Source: Parasphingorhabdus cellanae (GTDB taxonomy: Bacteria > Pseudomonadota > Alphaproteobacteria > Sphingomonadales > Sphingomonadaceae). Taken from it: a DNA stretch of 64,000 bases. Position 1 is the stretch's first letter; each line of letters begins with the position of its first letter. Of this stretch, positions 36,149 through 45,344 are shown one piece after another. The translations under genes and the position numbers were made by a program. Location: NCBI RefSeq assembly GCF_017498565.1, contig NZ_CP071794.1:3710001-3774000 (forward strand). Reading direction: 5' to 3'. The notes under the pieces are model-generated. The model was given only the letters and a program-made list of their open reading frames with translations. It searched no databases and was not told the DNA's origin.

Positions 36149-39100
36149 TTAGAATGGGAGGCTTAGCACACCACCTGCTATTATTTCGTTAACATTGTTT
36201 CTAGCTGATGCATCATATTGAGCCCGTCCGAAGAAGGATAGTTCCCCGCCGCCCATGACCGGTGTTGCATAGAGCAATTCCCCGGTAAATCGGCGATTAT
36301 TGTCAGCAATATTAAAGTCACGCGTCACAGAGCCAATTTCGCCTGTGGAACGATCTATGACTTCAACCGCAGTATATTCCAACGTGCCATTTTCCACATG
36401 CAATGGTTGGGTGAAAGACATCCTTAGACGGTCGTCTTTCCGCATCAATCCCTGCTTGCCGATCGAGAACGCATAAGCTGAACTTCTTACATTACCGTTG
36501 GTACGCAGGTTCTGATTCAAGCCGCCATTTGATTTGGTCATCGCAGCGGTTGCAGACGCGGCGATATTTATACCATGAGGCAGATCAAAACTGGCACCCA
36601 CGGTGATCGTTTTACTGTTCGAACCGTGCCGCAAGTCATTTTCAAGAGCGGACTGAACACCCAGCAAGCCATCTTTTTCGTTCAACGAGGCAAAGCTTAC
36701 GCTTACCGTCGCCGCTTTAAAGGGCTTGTGGGTCATACGAAGGTTGAATGCGCTGGCTTGATAGTCTTTTGCGCCGCGCAATTGCATCCGCTCAGCCTCG
36801 CTTAACGCCTGGTTTTCGGAATGATCCAAACGGCGACTAGTCAAGCCAAATGCGACGGTTGTATTCTTAACAATCGCAAATTCCGCGTCAAGAAATCCTC
36901 CACCTGAGGCAAGGCCGAGTACAGGGTTCAAACCGCCAGTAGCCGTGTCGTAATCGGATGTCAGGCCAAATGATTGCTGACCAAGCAATGCAATAGCGCC
37001 ATGGCCATAGCCTGCGTTAAAAGAGAATTGACCGGCAGCATCGCCAAATTTGATGGCGCTATGGGGTAATTCGCCTTGACGGCCGTTGGTTAAATAGCGC
37101 GTCGGGTTGCTAGCTGAGATTGCAAAATGCCAACCTTCCCGTTTTGGGCTGTCATAGCTTGCAACATCGGTAAATCCGCCGACAGCTTTTGATGATGTAA
37201 GATTAGGGGTCGACCAGTCAACAAAACGATCCGTAATGTAGGACTGAAAATACTCGTTAGAGCCGGTGACACTAGTTTTCTGGCCGATAAGCTGGCTGGA
37301 AAAAGGAACCGCAAAATCGCGATGCGTACCGCCAATTTTCTCAAACATGGTCAGGAAAACACCTTGTGCGTTCCAGGTTGCACCAACGCCTGTTTTTTGG
37401 AGGTCCGCTGCCTTGCGTTTCAATTTCTTGTTTCCCCGATATTCGTAGAATTCAAGAGAATTGAAATCGAGAGGTGATTGCGAAGCCTCTACGTCTAGCA
37501 GTCCCACGCCATAAACATCGTCAACACCTGGTGCGCCCAAGTCTTGGGCTGAGTCCAAGATGATGCTGACCGTTTCTTCAGGATGCTCGGTAAGCCACTG
37601 CCAACGATCATGTAGCAGCGTGATAGCGCCAGATACCAGAGGTGCAGCAAAAGAAGTACCTGAACGGCGGGTTACACCGCCATTTCCGTCGGCCATGAGG
37701 ATAAGCTCCCCGGGGGCAACGATAAATATATCTTTCAGGTCATAGCCATCTTTGCACTTCCCGCCATCGCTCAGGCAAACCGATCCGGGTTTGTTAGAAA
37801 GGCTAGAGATATTGCCGACTGGATCAACTGCACCCACCACGATTAAGCCAATGTCTGAATTGCGTTTAAATTCAACATTTTGCGTTTGTGTAATACCATC
37901 GTTACCGGCGGCGATTACAAAAACGGTATCTTTGGCGACCTTTTTAACATCGCTATTGTTGAAAACGTTATTCCACTCCGGATGCAACGTCCAACCTGAA
38001 ACACCCAGCGACATGTTGATCACGCTCGCGTTGGCATTTTTAAGCGACACAATACCGTCAGTGATGTCATTCCAAGACGCACTTCCGGTGTGATCGAACG
38101 GGTTATAGGTTGCAACAGATGCATTCGGCGCGATGCCCATGATGCCGCGGCCATCATGCGCTGCGATCAATAGGCTGGCTACACCTGTACCATGGCCGCC
38201 GACTTGCGCAGAATAGCCGCCGGAGTGGAAAACATTATCAGTCAGATCAGGATCATTCACGAACGAAGAGTCCAGAATGCCGATAACACTATCAGCGCCG
38301 CTACCCTGAATTTTTGTCAATTCAGGCGTCCAGTTTATGGTCCTCATCCAGTGGTCCACATGATCACGGCCACTATATCCCATTAAACCGTCATACCATT
38401 CGCTGACCAGCTGCGCACGCTGTGCTTGGCTAAGTGAGCGGAAGCCCCAGACGCGGTTATTGCTGATCCCGAATTTTGCGAATAAAGGGTTGAGGAAGCT
38501 AGCTTCAAATGTTTGCCCGGTGCGAGCCTCTACAGCTGTGCCCCAAAGGTTTTTGGATTGGTTGATCAGGCTATTAATCTGATTTTCAAGCACGGTTCTT
38601 TTTGCGTTGGTATTACCATTTACAGCAATGTCGTTTAGCTGCAAATTGGTCTCTCTCCAAGTCGCGCCGAAACTGTGCCAGAAGCTATTTGTTTCTATGT
38701 AGCTGGGCAGTACGGTGCCTGAGAGCGGATCAATCTCGCCCTGAAAAGGATCGAGATTACCGTAAAACGGATCAACATTGCCGGCAAATGGGTCCACGTT
38801 GCCAGCAAACGGATCAAGATTGCCGCCAAATGGATCGATAGCGCCCCAGAGTGCTCTAATTTCACCATGAAATGGATTCAGGTTTCCAGAGAACGGGTCG
38901 ATATTGCCTTCAAACGGATTGATATTGCCAGCGAAAGGATCGATTGAGCCGCTAAATGGATCAAGCGATCCAGAAAAAGGATCTATGCTGCCTGAAAAAG
39001 GGTCAATGCTGCCACCCATCGGAACGATCGGTCGTACGTCTGTATGTACCGAAGGTGCAGGATTTTCGGATTGTTCGGTAACCGGTTGTTCTACGATAGG

Positions 39101-39193
39101 ATCGATAGTCTGCGCCATTGATGGCACAGCCGTCCCGAATATGATCAATGCTATAGCCAGCTTGCTAGAGCGATAGTTAGATGGTCGTTTCAT
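36149..39193 (-). CDS. subtilisin-like autotransporter with N-terminal heptapeptide repeats
   Basis: A 1014-residue secreted protein. It has a signal peptide (residues 1-28, MAQ cleavage), then 14 heptapeptide repeats of the form G-[NS]-[ILV]-[DN]-P-F-x (about 61-159). A linker and an S8 peptidase domain follow, with Asp308 (GILDSSF), His334 (GHGTGVASLL) and Ser514 (GTSFAAP). The C-terminal part is beta-rich and ends in a phenylalanine (GGVLSLPF), as autotransporter barrels do. It should be placed in the outer membrane with the protease exposed or released. The ATG at 39191-39193, with GGGG upstream, is preferred over GTG at 39208. The first 250 residues before the protease, including the repeats, have no function I recognise. 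Confidence 0.92.
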   Translation of the reverse strand: MKRPSNYRSSKLAIALIIFGTAVPSMAQTIDPIVEQPVTEQSENPAPSVHTDVRPIVPMGGSIDPFSGSIDPFSGSLDPFSGSIDPFAGNINPFEGNIDPFSGNLNPFHGEIRALWGAIDPFGGNLDPFAGNVDPFAGNVDPFYGNLDPFQGEIDPLSGTVLPSYIETNSFWHSFGATWRETNLQLNDIAVNGNTNAKRTVLENQINSLINQSKNLWGTAVEARTGQTFEASFLNPLFAKFGISNNRVWGFRSLSQAQRAQLVSEWYDGLMGYSGRDHVDHWMRTINWTPELTKIQGSGADSVIGILDSSFVNDPDLTDNVFHSGGYSAQVGGHGTGVASLLIAAHDGRGIMGIAPNASVATYNPFDHTGSASWNDITDGIVSLKNANASVINMSLGVSGWTLHPEWNNVFNNSDVKKVAKDTVFVIAAGNDGITQTQNVEFKRNSDIGLIVVGAVDPVGNISSLSNKPGSVCLSDGGKCKDGYDLKDIFIVAPGELILMADGNGGVTRRSGTSFAAPLVSGAITLLHDRWQWLTEHPEETVSIILDSAQDLGAPGVDDVYGVGLLDVEASQSPLDFNSLEFYEYRGNKKLKRKAADLQKTGVGATWNAQGVFLTMFEKIGGTHRDFAVPFSSQLIGQKTSVTGSNEYFQSYITDRFVDWSTPNLTSSKAVGGFTDVASYDSPKREGWHFAISASNPTRYLTNGRQGELPHSAIKFGDAAGQFSFNAGYGHGAIALLGQQSFGLTSDYDTATGGLNPVLGLASGGGFLDAEFAIVKNTTVAFGLTSRRLDHSENQALSEAERMQLRGAKDYQASAFNLRMTHKPFKAATVSVSFASLNEKDGLLGVQSALENDLRHGSNSKTITVGASFDLPHGINIAASATAAMTKSNGGLNQNLRTNGNVRSSAYAFSIGKQGLMRKDDRLRMSFTQPLHVENGTLEYTAVEVIDRSTGEIGSVTRDFNIADNNRRFTGELLYATPVMGGGELSFFGRAQYDASARNNVNEIIAGGVLSLPF
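38717..39013 (-). repeat. 14 tandem heptapeptide (21-bp) repeats in the autotransporter
   Basis: The translated units are mostly GSIDPFS, GNIDPFS, GNLDPFA and GNVDPFA. One deviant unit (GEIRALW) lies in the middle and a decayed one (GEIDPLS) at the end. The DNA copies differ at many third positions. The protein repeat has therefore been kept by selection and is not a recent slippage product. Confidence 0.92.
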
Positions 39194-39546
39194 TTGTTCC
39201 CCGTTCACCCACGAACTTATAATGAACGAATTAGGGGTCGTTTGTTAACCAGTGCGAAAAAAGATGGATTAATGACATTGTAACCAAAGAAGACCGCAAA
39301 CTTCCGGTTTATTTTTTTGATGAAGCCAAGTTGTGGCAGTCTCTAACCACCAGAATTCAATCAATTTTCCTGCTTTTTGAAGAGATTCGAGCCCTATTTC
39401 TTAATCGCTTTTGCTGGTTCAGATCGGGCCATCGAAGTTTTAATAGTGGTTTAATATCTCCGGAAGCCAATAAAGACTGTGAAACGCCGCATTTTTTTGG
39501 CAGGATAAAATTTGGTCGTGGGGGCCAAGTTGATTTGAGGGACAAT
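39194..39546. promoter_or_regulatory. 353-bp divergent intergenic region with a CtrA-like box
   Basis: This spacer separates the autotransporter (minus) from the lipid operon (plus), so it should hold both promoters. TTAA-N7-TTAA at 39440-39454 fits the core spacing of a CtrA site except that the final base after the second TTAA is T in place of the preferred C. A long frame (39331 onward) runs in from upstream into the HAD-PlsC gene, but it lacks a start signal before 39547. Nothing else stands out. Confidence 0.45.
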
Positions 39547-41325
39547 ATGGCTGATCGGGATTCTCATCTGCAAGATGTGCTTAAGGCGCCTGAAGGGCCG
39601 CATATCGCGGCTTTGTTCGATTTTGATGGCACTATTATCGCCGGATATTCTGCCACTGCTATGTTGTGGGAAAAAATCAAGCGCCGGGAAATGACGGCCG
39701 AGGAATTGGTCGAAACCGCAAATGTGATGGCTCAGTACAGCATGGGGAGCATGGGCTTTTCTGGCCTGATGATGGCTGCGTCCAAATTCATGAAGGGCGT
39801 TACCGAAGACAGCTATTTTGAATTTGGTGAAGAACTTTATCAGAAGCATATAGCGCGAAAGGTTTACCCGGAATCACGCGATCTTATAGAAGCGCACATA
39901 GCGAAAGGGCATACGGTTGCGATTGTTTCGTCCGCCACGATCTATCAGATTGAGCCTACCGCACGTGATCTGAATATTGAGCATGTACTTTGTTCTCAAT
40001 ATGAGGTTGAGAATGGCGAGTTTACCGGAAACATTATTCGCCCGCTTTGCTTTGGCGAAGGCAAAGTTATCGCCGCCGAAAAACTCGCCAAAGAGTATAA
40101 GCTCGATCTGAAGAAGAGCTATTTTTATTCTGATAGCGACGATGATATTGAATTGCTGGAACGGGTTGGCAAACCGCGTCCGTTAAACCCTAACAGCAAG
40201 CTGACGGAAATTTCGAAAGAACGCGGCTGGCCGTTGCAAAAATTTGATAGCCGCGGGCAGGGCAAACCGGTCGACTATTTGCGAACAATTTATGCGACCG
40301 GATCGCTGGTTACATCTTTTGTAGCCGGATTGCCTATCTGGGCGTTGACGGGGTCACAGCGTGAGGCGACAAATTTCTCTACTGGACTGTTCGGCGATAT
40401 TGCCACGGCGCTAACTGGCGTGGAACTGGATATCAACGGTGAGGAAAATCTTTGGGTCAACCGGCCCTGCATTTTTGTGTTCAATCATCAGAGCAAAGCT
40501 GATGTGATGATCATGGCAAAGCTGGTGCGCAAGGATGTCGGCGGGATTGCCAAGAAAGAGGTTAAAGACACGCCGGTAATCGGCAAGGTCATGGAAATGG
40601 CTGGTACCGTGTTTGTTGATCGAGCGGATGGTCGCAATGCCATAAAAGCGATGGAGCCCTTGGTCGATGCCATCAAGATCGACGGAAAGTCCATCTGCAT
40701 AGCGCCCGAAGGAACCCGCACCCTGTCTCCCAAAATAGGGCCGTTTAAAAAAGGGGCTTTCCATCTGGCGATGCAAGCCGGCGTGCCGATGGTTCCGATA
40801 GTGATACACAATGCGGGTGATGTCGCGCCAAAAAATGAATTTGTAATGCGCCCCGCGACGGTGAAAGTTGATATCCTTCCACCGGTTGATACCAGCAATT
40901 GGAAAAAAGCGACATTGAATGATCATGTTGCCGAAGTGCGCGGCATGTTCCTGAAAGCACTCGGTCAAAGTGCTGAAGATGCTGCAATGGCTGAAATTGC
41001 TGAATCCTCAGCGTCTTCGCTCCGGCAGCCCGCTGTAAAGCAAACAACGCCTGTGAAGACAAGAAGAGGAAAAACAGCGGCAAAAGCTGTTCCAAAGAAG
41101 GCGGCTCCTAAAGCAAGAAAAACCGCGCAGCGGCAAGCGCCCGTAGCCAAAACAGCAACATCGCGAACTGCTACTGTCCAAAAAAATGTGAGCAAACCCG
41201 CTGTATCCAAAGCAGTCACCGCCAAAAAAACGGCCACCAAAAAAACAATCGTTAAAAAACCAGCCGCAAAGAAAACTGCAGCCCGGAAGGCTCCGCCCAA
41301 GAAGTCAGTTGTGGCGAAAAAATAG
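39547..41325 (+). CDS. HAD-IB phosphatase fused to 1-acylglycerol-3-phosphate acyltransferase, with a histone-H1-like tail
   Basis: A 592-residue fusion. Residues 20-240 are a SerB-like HAD-IB phosphatase (DFDGT with Asp25 and Asp27; SDSDDD at the metal site). Residues 275-480 are a PlsC acyltransferase with NHQSKAD (His314-x4-Asp319) and EGTR (388-391). The last 100 residues are almost only Lys, Ala, Thr and Pro, resembling eukaryotic H1 tails. PlsC makes phosphatidate from lysophosphatidate. The HAD domain could release diacylglycerol, which would complete a route to triacylglycerol (inference). The ATG at 39547 has GAGGG upstream. The gene opens the lipid operon. The domain pair matches M. 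tuberculosis Rv2483c. Confidence 0.9.
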   Translation: MADRDSHLQDVLKAPEGPHIAALFDFDGTIIAGYSATAMLWEKIKRREMTAEELVETANVMAQYSMGSMGFSGLMMAASKFMKGVTEDSYFEFGEELYQKHIARKVYPESRDLIEAHIAKGHTVAIVSSATIYQIEPTARDLNIEHVLCSQYEVENGEFTGNIIRPLCFGEGKVIAAEKLAKEYKLDLKKSYFYSDSDDDIELLERVGKPRPLNPNSKLTEISKERGWPLQKFDSRGQGKPVDYLRTIYATGSLVTSFVAGLPIWALTGSQREATNFSTGLFGDIATALTGVELDINGEENLWVNRPCIFVFNHQSKADVMIMAKLVRKDVGGIAKKEVKDTPVIGKVMEMAGTVFVDRADGRNAIKAMEPLVDAIKIDGKSICIAPEGTRTLSPKIGPFKKGAFHLAMQAGVPMVPIVIHNAGDVAPKNEFVMRPATVKVDILPPVDTSNWKKATLNDHVAEVRGMFLKALGQSAEDAAMAEIAESSASSLRQPAVKQTTPVKTRRGKTAAKAVPKKAAPKARKTAQRQAPVAKTATSRTATVQKNVSKPAVSKAVTAKKTATKKTIVKKPAAKKTAARKAPPKKSVVAKK

Positions 41326-41334
41326 TGAGGCAGA

Positions 41335-43680
41335 ATGGATGAATCCGCGGCAATAGCAAAAGCGGTTCCTCTGCTGACACAGGGGCCGAAATTATTTGTT
41401 TTAGATGCGCGTAACCGTGTCGAGCGCCGCTATTTACTGGATTGGCTTCATACATCTCTTGCAGAGGGCGGGCCTGACCGGGAAATAAACTGGGTCAGTC
41501 TTCCGATATCTGACGAACGGGCTCGTTTGCGGTTGAAAGAATTGATCCGGAAACTGGATGCTGACCCGGATACTACCGTAATACCGGTGCGGATCGCTTG
41601 GCGAATTCCTAATTTTGAGAAAGGCCGGGCACTTCAAAAGCGCCACGCCTTGTTCGGTGATCCCCGGATGCCAGGAAGTTTTCGGGCACGGACGATCTTG
41701 CTTCGTAACAAGCGCCGGGCACACTGCCTGACAGGGCAACCAGCAACAATTAGCGACCTCCGGCAACGCTTTGCGCAGCAGAATGCAGTTGAAGTTCAAA
41801 GCGATGATGAGCATGAATTTGCTGGTTTTGTGGTGCGTCAAGCTGGCCTTGTTCTTGATATCGAAGAGCGCGGCCTTCGCGGACGTCGATACAAAGTACC
41901 GCGCTTTGTCGCTGACGGCCTCAGAACAAGTCCGAAATTCAGAGCAGCGATGACCGAACTGGCAGCCGATCTCGATAAGCCGGAAACGGCGCTTTACGAA
42001 GAAGCGAGCAAATACATGAAAGAGCTAATCGCTCGTCCAAGTGCGTTCTTCATTGATATGAAGGCAAAGCTCGACCGTTTCATGTTGTCGCAGGGTTACG
42101 AAGACAAGGTGGTTTTCAAAAAAAGTGAGCTGGCACGATTGCGCAAAACAATGCGGGACCATCCGACGCTGCTTCTGTTCACGCACAAAACTTATATTGA
42201 TGGGGTAACGCCCACCGATCTGGCCTATCAAAATGATTTGCCGATGGTGCATGTATTTGGCGGGATTAATCTCGATTTCTTTGGCCTTGGCTTTGTCTTG
42301 CGCCGTGCAGGTACGATTTTCATTCGCCGAAGCTTTGAGAATAACCCGGTCTACAAGCTCGTGCTGCGCCACTATGTCAGCTATTTGCTTGAGAAACGCT
42401 TTCCCATGACTTGGGCATTTGAAGGCACGCGCTCCCGGCTCGGAAAATTAATGCCGCCGCGTTACGGCTTGCTAAAATATGTGATGGATAGCGCTAATGT
42501 GAACGATATTAAGAATGTGCATATCATTCCGGTCGTGACCAGTTTTGACCTCATCCGCGACGTCGAAGAATATGCAAGCGAACAAACAGGGCGTGCCAAG
42601 AAAGCGGAATCACTGAGCTGGTTTATCGGTTATCTTCGAAGCCTGCGTGAGCCAATGGGGAAGGTTTATGTTGATTTCGGCAAGCCGGTGGTCATCAAGC
42701 AGGCACCTGAGCCCAATGATCGCATTGGCTTATCCAAAATTGCCTTTGAAGTGGCTGTGGAGGCCAATCGTGCGACACCGCTGACTTTGACCTCTCTTAT
42801 GTGCCTAAGCTTGTTGGGCACTGCTCCTCGTGCAATGACCGCAGATGAATTGCGTGCGGTGATCAATTTCTTTGTCGAATGGGCGCAAGAACGCAAAATC
42901 CGGTTTAGCGAGGATTTGACCCGGCAAAATCTGGAGGGCATCCAAAAAGTTGTGGATACACTGGTCAACAGCGGATTGTTTATGCGCTATGATCAGGGGT
43001 CAACCACGGTTTATGCGATCCAGCCTGAAAAACATCCGTTGGCGAGCTATTACCGCAATTCTATTATCCACCATTTTCTTGATAAGGCAATAATTGAACT
43101 ATCGCTGCTAAAGGCACGGGAAAATAAGGATAATGTACCTAAAGATGTGTTTTGGGCCGAAACGGAACGATTGCGCGATCTGTTTAAATTCGAATTTTTC
43201 TACCCACCGAAAAAAGAATATCGCAAAAACCTCAAAGCGGAATTGACACGCGCCTGTGCTGATTGGGAAATGAAGCTCGATAAAGGTGGGGTGTTGTTAA
43301 AAAGCCTGACCAACCGTTTCCAGCCTCTAATTGGCCATGCTGTTTTCCTTCCGTTCGTTGAATCATACACCGTTGTGCTAGATATATTGTCGCGGCTGGA
43401 GCCCGGCCAGGCAATTGACAAGAAGACTTGTGTTGAAGAGGCCCTGAAAGAAGGACGCCAAGCCTATTTGCTGCGGCGCATTACGAGCGAGGCCTCAATC
43501 GGCAAGATCTTGTTCGAAAACGGCTTCAAAATGGCTACAAGTCAAGGCCTGACGGGTGAAACAACCGATGAAACTATCATGAAGCGCAAGGCTTTGCTCC
43601 GCAAATTCCGAGCGTTGTCACGGCGAATGGAAAAATCACGCTTGGAGGTACTAAATCTCGCCGACAAGATTTTTGACTGA
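41335..43680 (+). CDS. plsB: PlsB-type glycerol-3-phosphate acyltransferase
   Basis: This 781-residue protein acylates glycerol-3-phosphate at position 1. The acyltransferase blocks are clear. Block I is FTHKTYIDG (His284-x4-Asp289), block II is GTIFIRRSF, block III is FEGTRSR from Glu363, and a block IV-like VHIIPVVTSFD follows. Most alphaproteobacteria use the PlsX/PlsY route, so a full PlsB beside storage-lipid genes suggests a special role. It starts 9 bp after the HAD-PlsC stop, with a GAGG ribosome site. Length and neighbours match mycobacterial PlsB2. Confidence 0.93.
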   Translation: MDESAAIAKAVPLLTQGPKLFVLDARNRVERRYLLDWLHTSLAEGGPDREINWVSLPISDERARLRLKELIRKLDADPDTTVIPVRIAWRIPNFEKGRALQKRHALFGDPRMPGSFRARTILLRNKRRAHCLTGQPATISDLRQRFAQQNAVEVQSDDEHEFAGFVVRQAGLVLDIEERGLRGRRYKVPRFVADGLRTSPKFRAAMTELAADLDKPETALYEEASKYMKELIARPSAFFIDMKAKLDRFMLSQGYEDKVVFKKSELARLRKTMRDHPTLLLFTHKTYIDGVTPTDLAYQNDLPMVHVFGGINLDFFGLGFVLRRAGTIFIRRSFENNPVYKLVLRHYVSYLLEKRFPMTWAFEGTRSRLGKLMPPRYGLLKYVMDSANVNDIKNVHIIPVVTSFDLIRDVEEYASEQTGRAKKAESLSWFIGYLRSLREPMGKVYVDFGKPVVIKQAPEPNDRIGLSKIAFEVAVEANRATPLTLTSLMCLSLLGTAPRAMTADELRAVINFFVEWAQERKIRFSEDLTRQNLEGIQKVVDTLVNSGLFMRYDQGSTTVYAIQPEKHPLASYYRNSIIHHFLDKAIIELSLLKARENKDNVPKDVFWAETERLRDLFKFEFFYPPKKEYRKNLKAELTRACADWEMKLDKGGVLLKSLTNRFQPLIGHAVFLPFVESYTVVLDILSRLEPGQAIDKKTCVEEALKEGRQAYLLRRITSEASIGKILFENGFKMATSQGLTGETTDETIMKRKALLRKFRALSRRMEKSRLEVLNLADKIFD

Positions 43681-43706
43681 CTGATCCTATCAGAAAGGAC
43701 TCGCCC

Positions 43707-45260
43707 ATGACCGACAAGCAGCAACCTCATCAGCTTAGTGCGCAGGATGCGCAGTTTGTCTATATGCAGACGCCCGACAATCTTACTCATGTCATGGCCG
43801 TCTATATCTATGATCCATCTTCCGCGCCTGGCGGGAAAGTTCGCTTCAAAGATATTATTGAACATATGCGCAAACGCATGGTGGTTTCACCCATGTTTAA
43901 GCGCAGACTTTACCGGCTACCGCTGGATATTGATCATCCTTACTGGGTCGAAGACGAACATTTCGACCTGGAAGCGCATATCTCCCATAGTCGATTGCCA
44001 GAACCGGGCGATTGGCGCCAGTTTTGCATCCATGTCGCGCGCCACCACAGCAAACCGCTTGATATGAACCGGCCTCTCTGGGACATGTATGTGGTCGAAG
44101 GTCTGGACAATATCGAGGGCGTTGCGAAAGGCAGCTATGCCATTTTAACGCGGATACATCATTCGACAATTGACGGCACGTCAGGGGCTCATTTCTTTGC
44201 GTCTATTTCCGATATTGACACAAAAGGGACACCGGCCATTCCACTCCCAAAGAAAGAGGCGGAGATGGCACCGCTTCCTGAACCAGCGGAAATATTGAGC
44301 CGCGCTGTCAACAGCACCGTGACATCGCCAGTCAAACTCACGCAAGCGCTTTTGAAACTTACACCAGCGATATTGAAAAATGCTCAGAAAAACATCGCTA
44401 GTGATAGTGAGGGTGGTGAAGGAAAAGTACCGGAAACGCGGTTTAACGGTGCTGTTTCACCCCATAAAATGTTTGAAGCAGTCACGTTCGATCTTGATGA
44501 TCTGAAAGCCATTAGACTGAAAGTAGATGGCGCGACTATCAATGATGTTGTGCTCGCCATTTGTAGTGGGGCGCTGCGTAAATATCTGACGAAACATAAA
44601 GAGCTTCCGGATGAATCGCTAGTGGCGGTCGCGCCAATCAACGCGCGTAGCAGAACAGGGGAGGAAGCCAATCCGGGCACCAACATAACCGCCATGACTG
44701 TCAAAATCTGGTCGAACATCGCTAACCCCATAGAGCGTTTGGAAGCCATCAGAGATACAACCCGCGAGACCAAAGCGGCCAAATCAGGTCTGAGCGCGCG
44801 GATCATGACGGATCTTACAAAACATATTCCTGGCGCGACCATGTCAGGTGTCGCACGGGTTCTGAATAGCGAGCGCTTCGCTCAAAAAGTGAGCAATCTA
44901 TTCGTATCCAACGTGCCAGGGCCGCAGGTCCAGCTTTATATGAACGGCGCTAAACTAACTCATCAATATGGATTAGGGCCATTGGGCAACGGTATGGGCC
45001 TGTTTATTGCCACGCCGAGCTATCACGGAACGATTTCATTCAGCATTATTTCTGACCGAAAAATCATGCCAGACATTGAGTTTTTCCGCGAATGCCTCCA
45101 AACAGCGTTCGTACAGCTTCGAGATGCAAAGCCGGTAAAGGGCAGGGCCAAAGCAAAGGTGCCTCAATCAAAACCGGAAGCAAAACCGCAAGATGGCTCG
45201 GTTATGTATCGCCGGGTTTCAAAAAATCCGCGAAAAACGAAGCCAGAAAAGACTAAATAG
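43707..45260 (+). CDS. wax ester synthase / diacylglycerol O-acyltransferase (WS/DGAT)
   Basis: A 517-residue member of the WS/DGAT family, which joins acyl-CoA to diacylglycerol or to fatty alcohols and makes storage triacylglycerol or wax esters. The active-site motif HHSTIDG (His151, His152, Asp156, Gly157) is intact, and the C-terminal VSNVPGP-like signature (FVSNVPGPQVQLYMNG) is present. Roughly the last 50 residues are a basic, Pro/Lys-rich tail, echoing the tail of the PlsC fusion. AGAAAGGA lies before the ATG. The substrate preference is unknown. Confidence 0.95.
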   Translation: MTDKQQPHQLSAQDAQFVYMQTPDNLTHVMAVYIYDPSSAPGGKVRFKDIIEHMRKRMVVSPMFKRRLYRLPLDIDHPYWVEDEHFDLEAHISHSRLPEPGDWRQFCIHVARHHSKPLDMNRPLWDMYVVEGLDNIEGVAKGSYAILTRIHHSTIDGTSGAHFFASISDIDTKGTPAIPLPKKEAEMAPLPEPAEILSRAVNSTVTSPVKLTQALLKLTPAILKNAQKNIASDSEGGEGKVPETRFNGAVSPHKMFEAVTFDLDDLKAIRLKVDGATINDVVLAICSGALRKYLTKHKELPDESLVAVAPINARSRTGEEANPGTNITAMTVKIWSNIANPIERLEAIRDTTRETKAAKSGLSARIMTDLTKHIPGATMSGVARVLNSERFAQKVSNLFVSNVPGPQVQLYMNGAKLTHQYGLGPLGNGMGLFIATPSYHGTISFSIISDRKIMPDIEFFRECLQTAFVQLRDAKPVKGRAKAKVPQSKPEAKPQDGSVMYRRVSKNPRKTKPEKTK

Positions 45261-45344
45261 GTGAGAAAATTAGAGCGCGATACTCAAAAAGGGTGCGTTT
45301 CCTCATCAATCTCTCTATTCGATCATACAGTAAGTGAGTGATAT

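Noticed and set aside
38717-39013. 21-bp periodic sequence as a CRISPR array or satellite
   Set aside because: It is in frame inside a long gene, the unit is seven codons with no spacers, and the copies differ mainly at third positions.
39331-39546. N-terminal extension of the HAD-PlsC protein from 39331
   Set aside because: The extra 72 residues have no ribosome site or domain character. The ATG at 39547 has both a good site and the family-like start.
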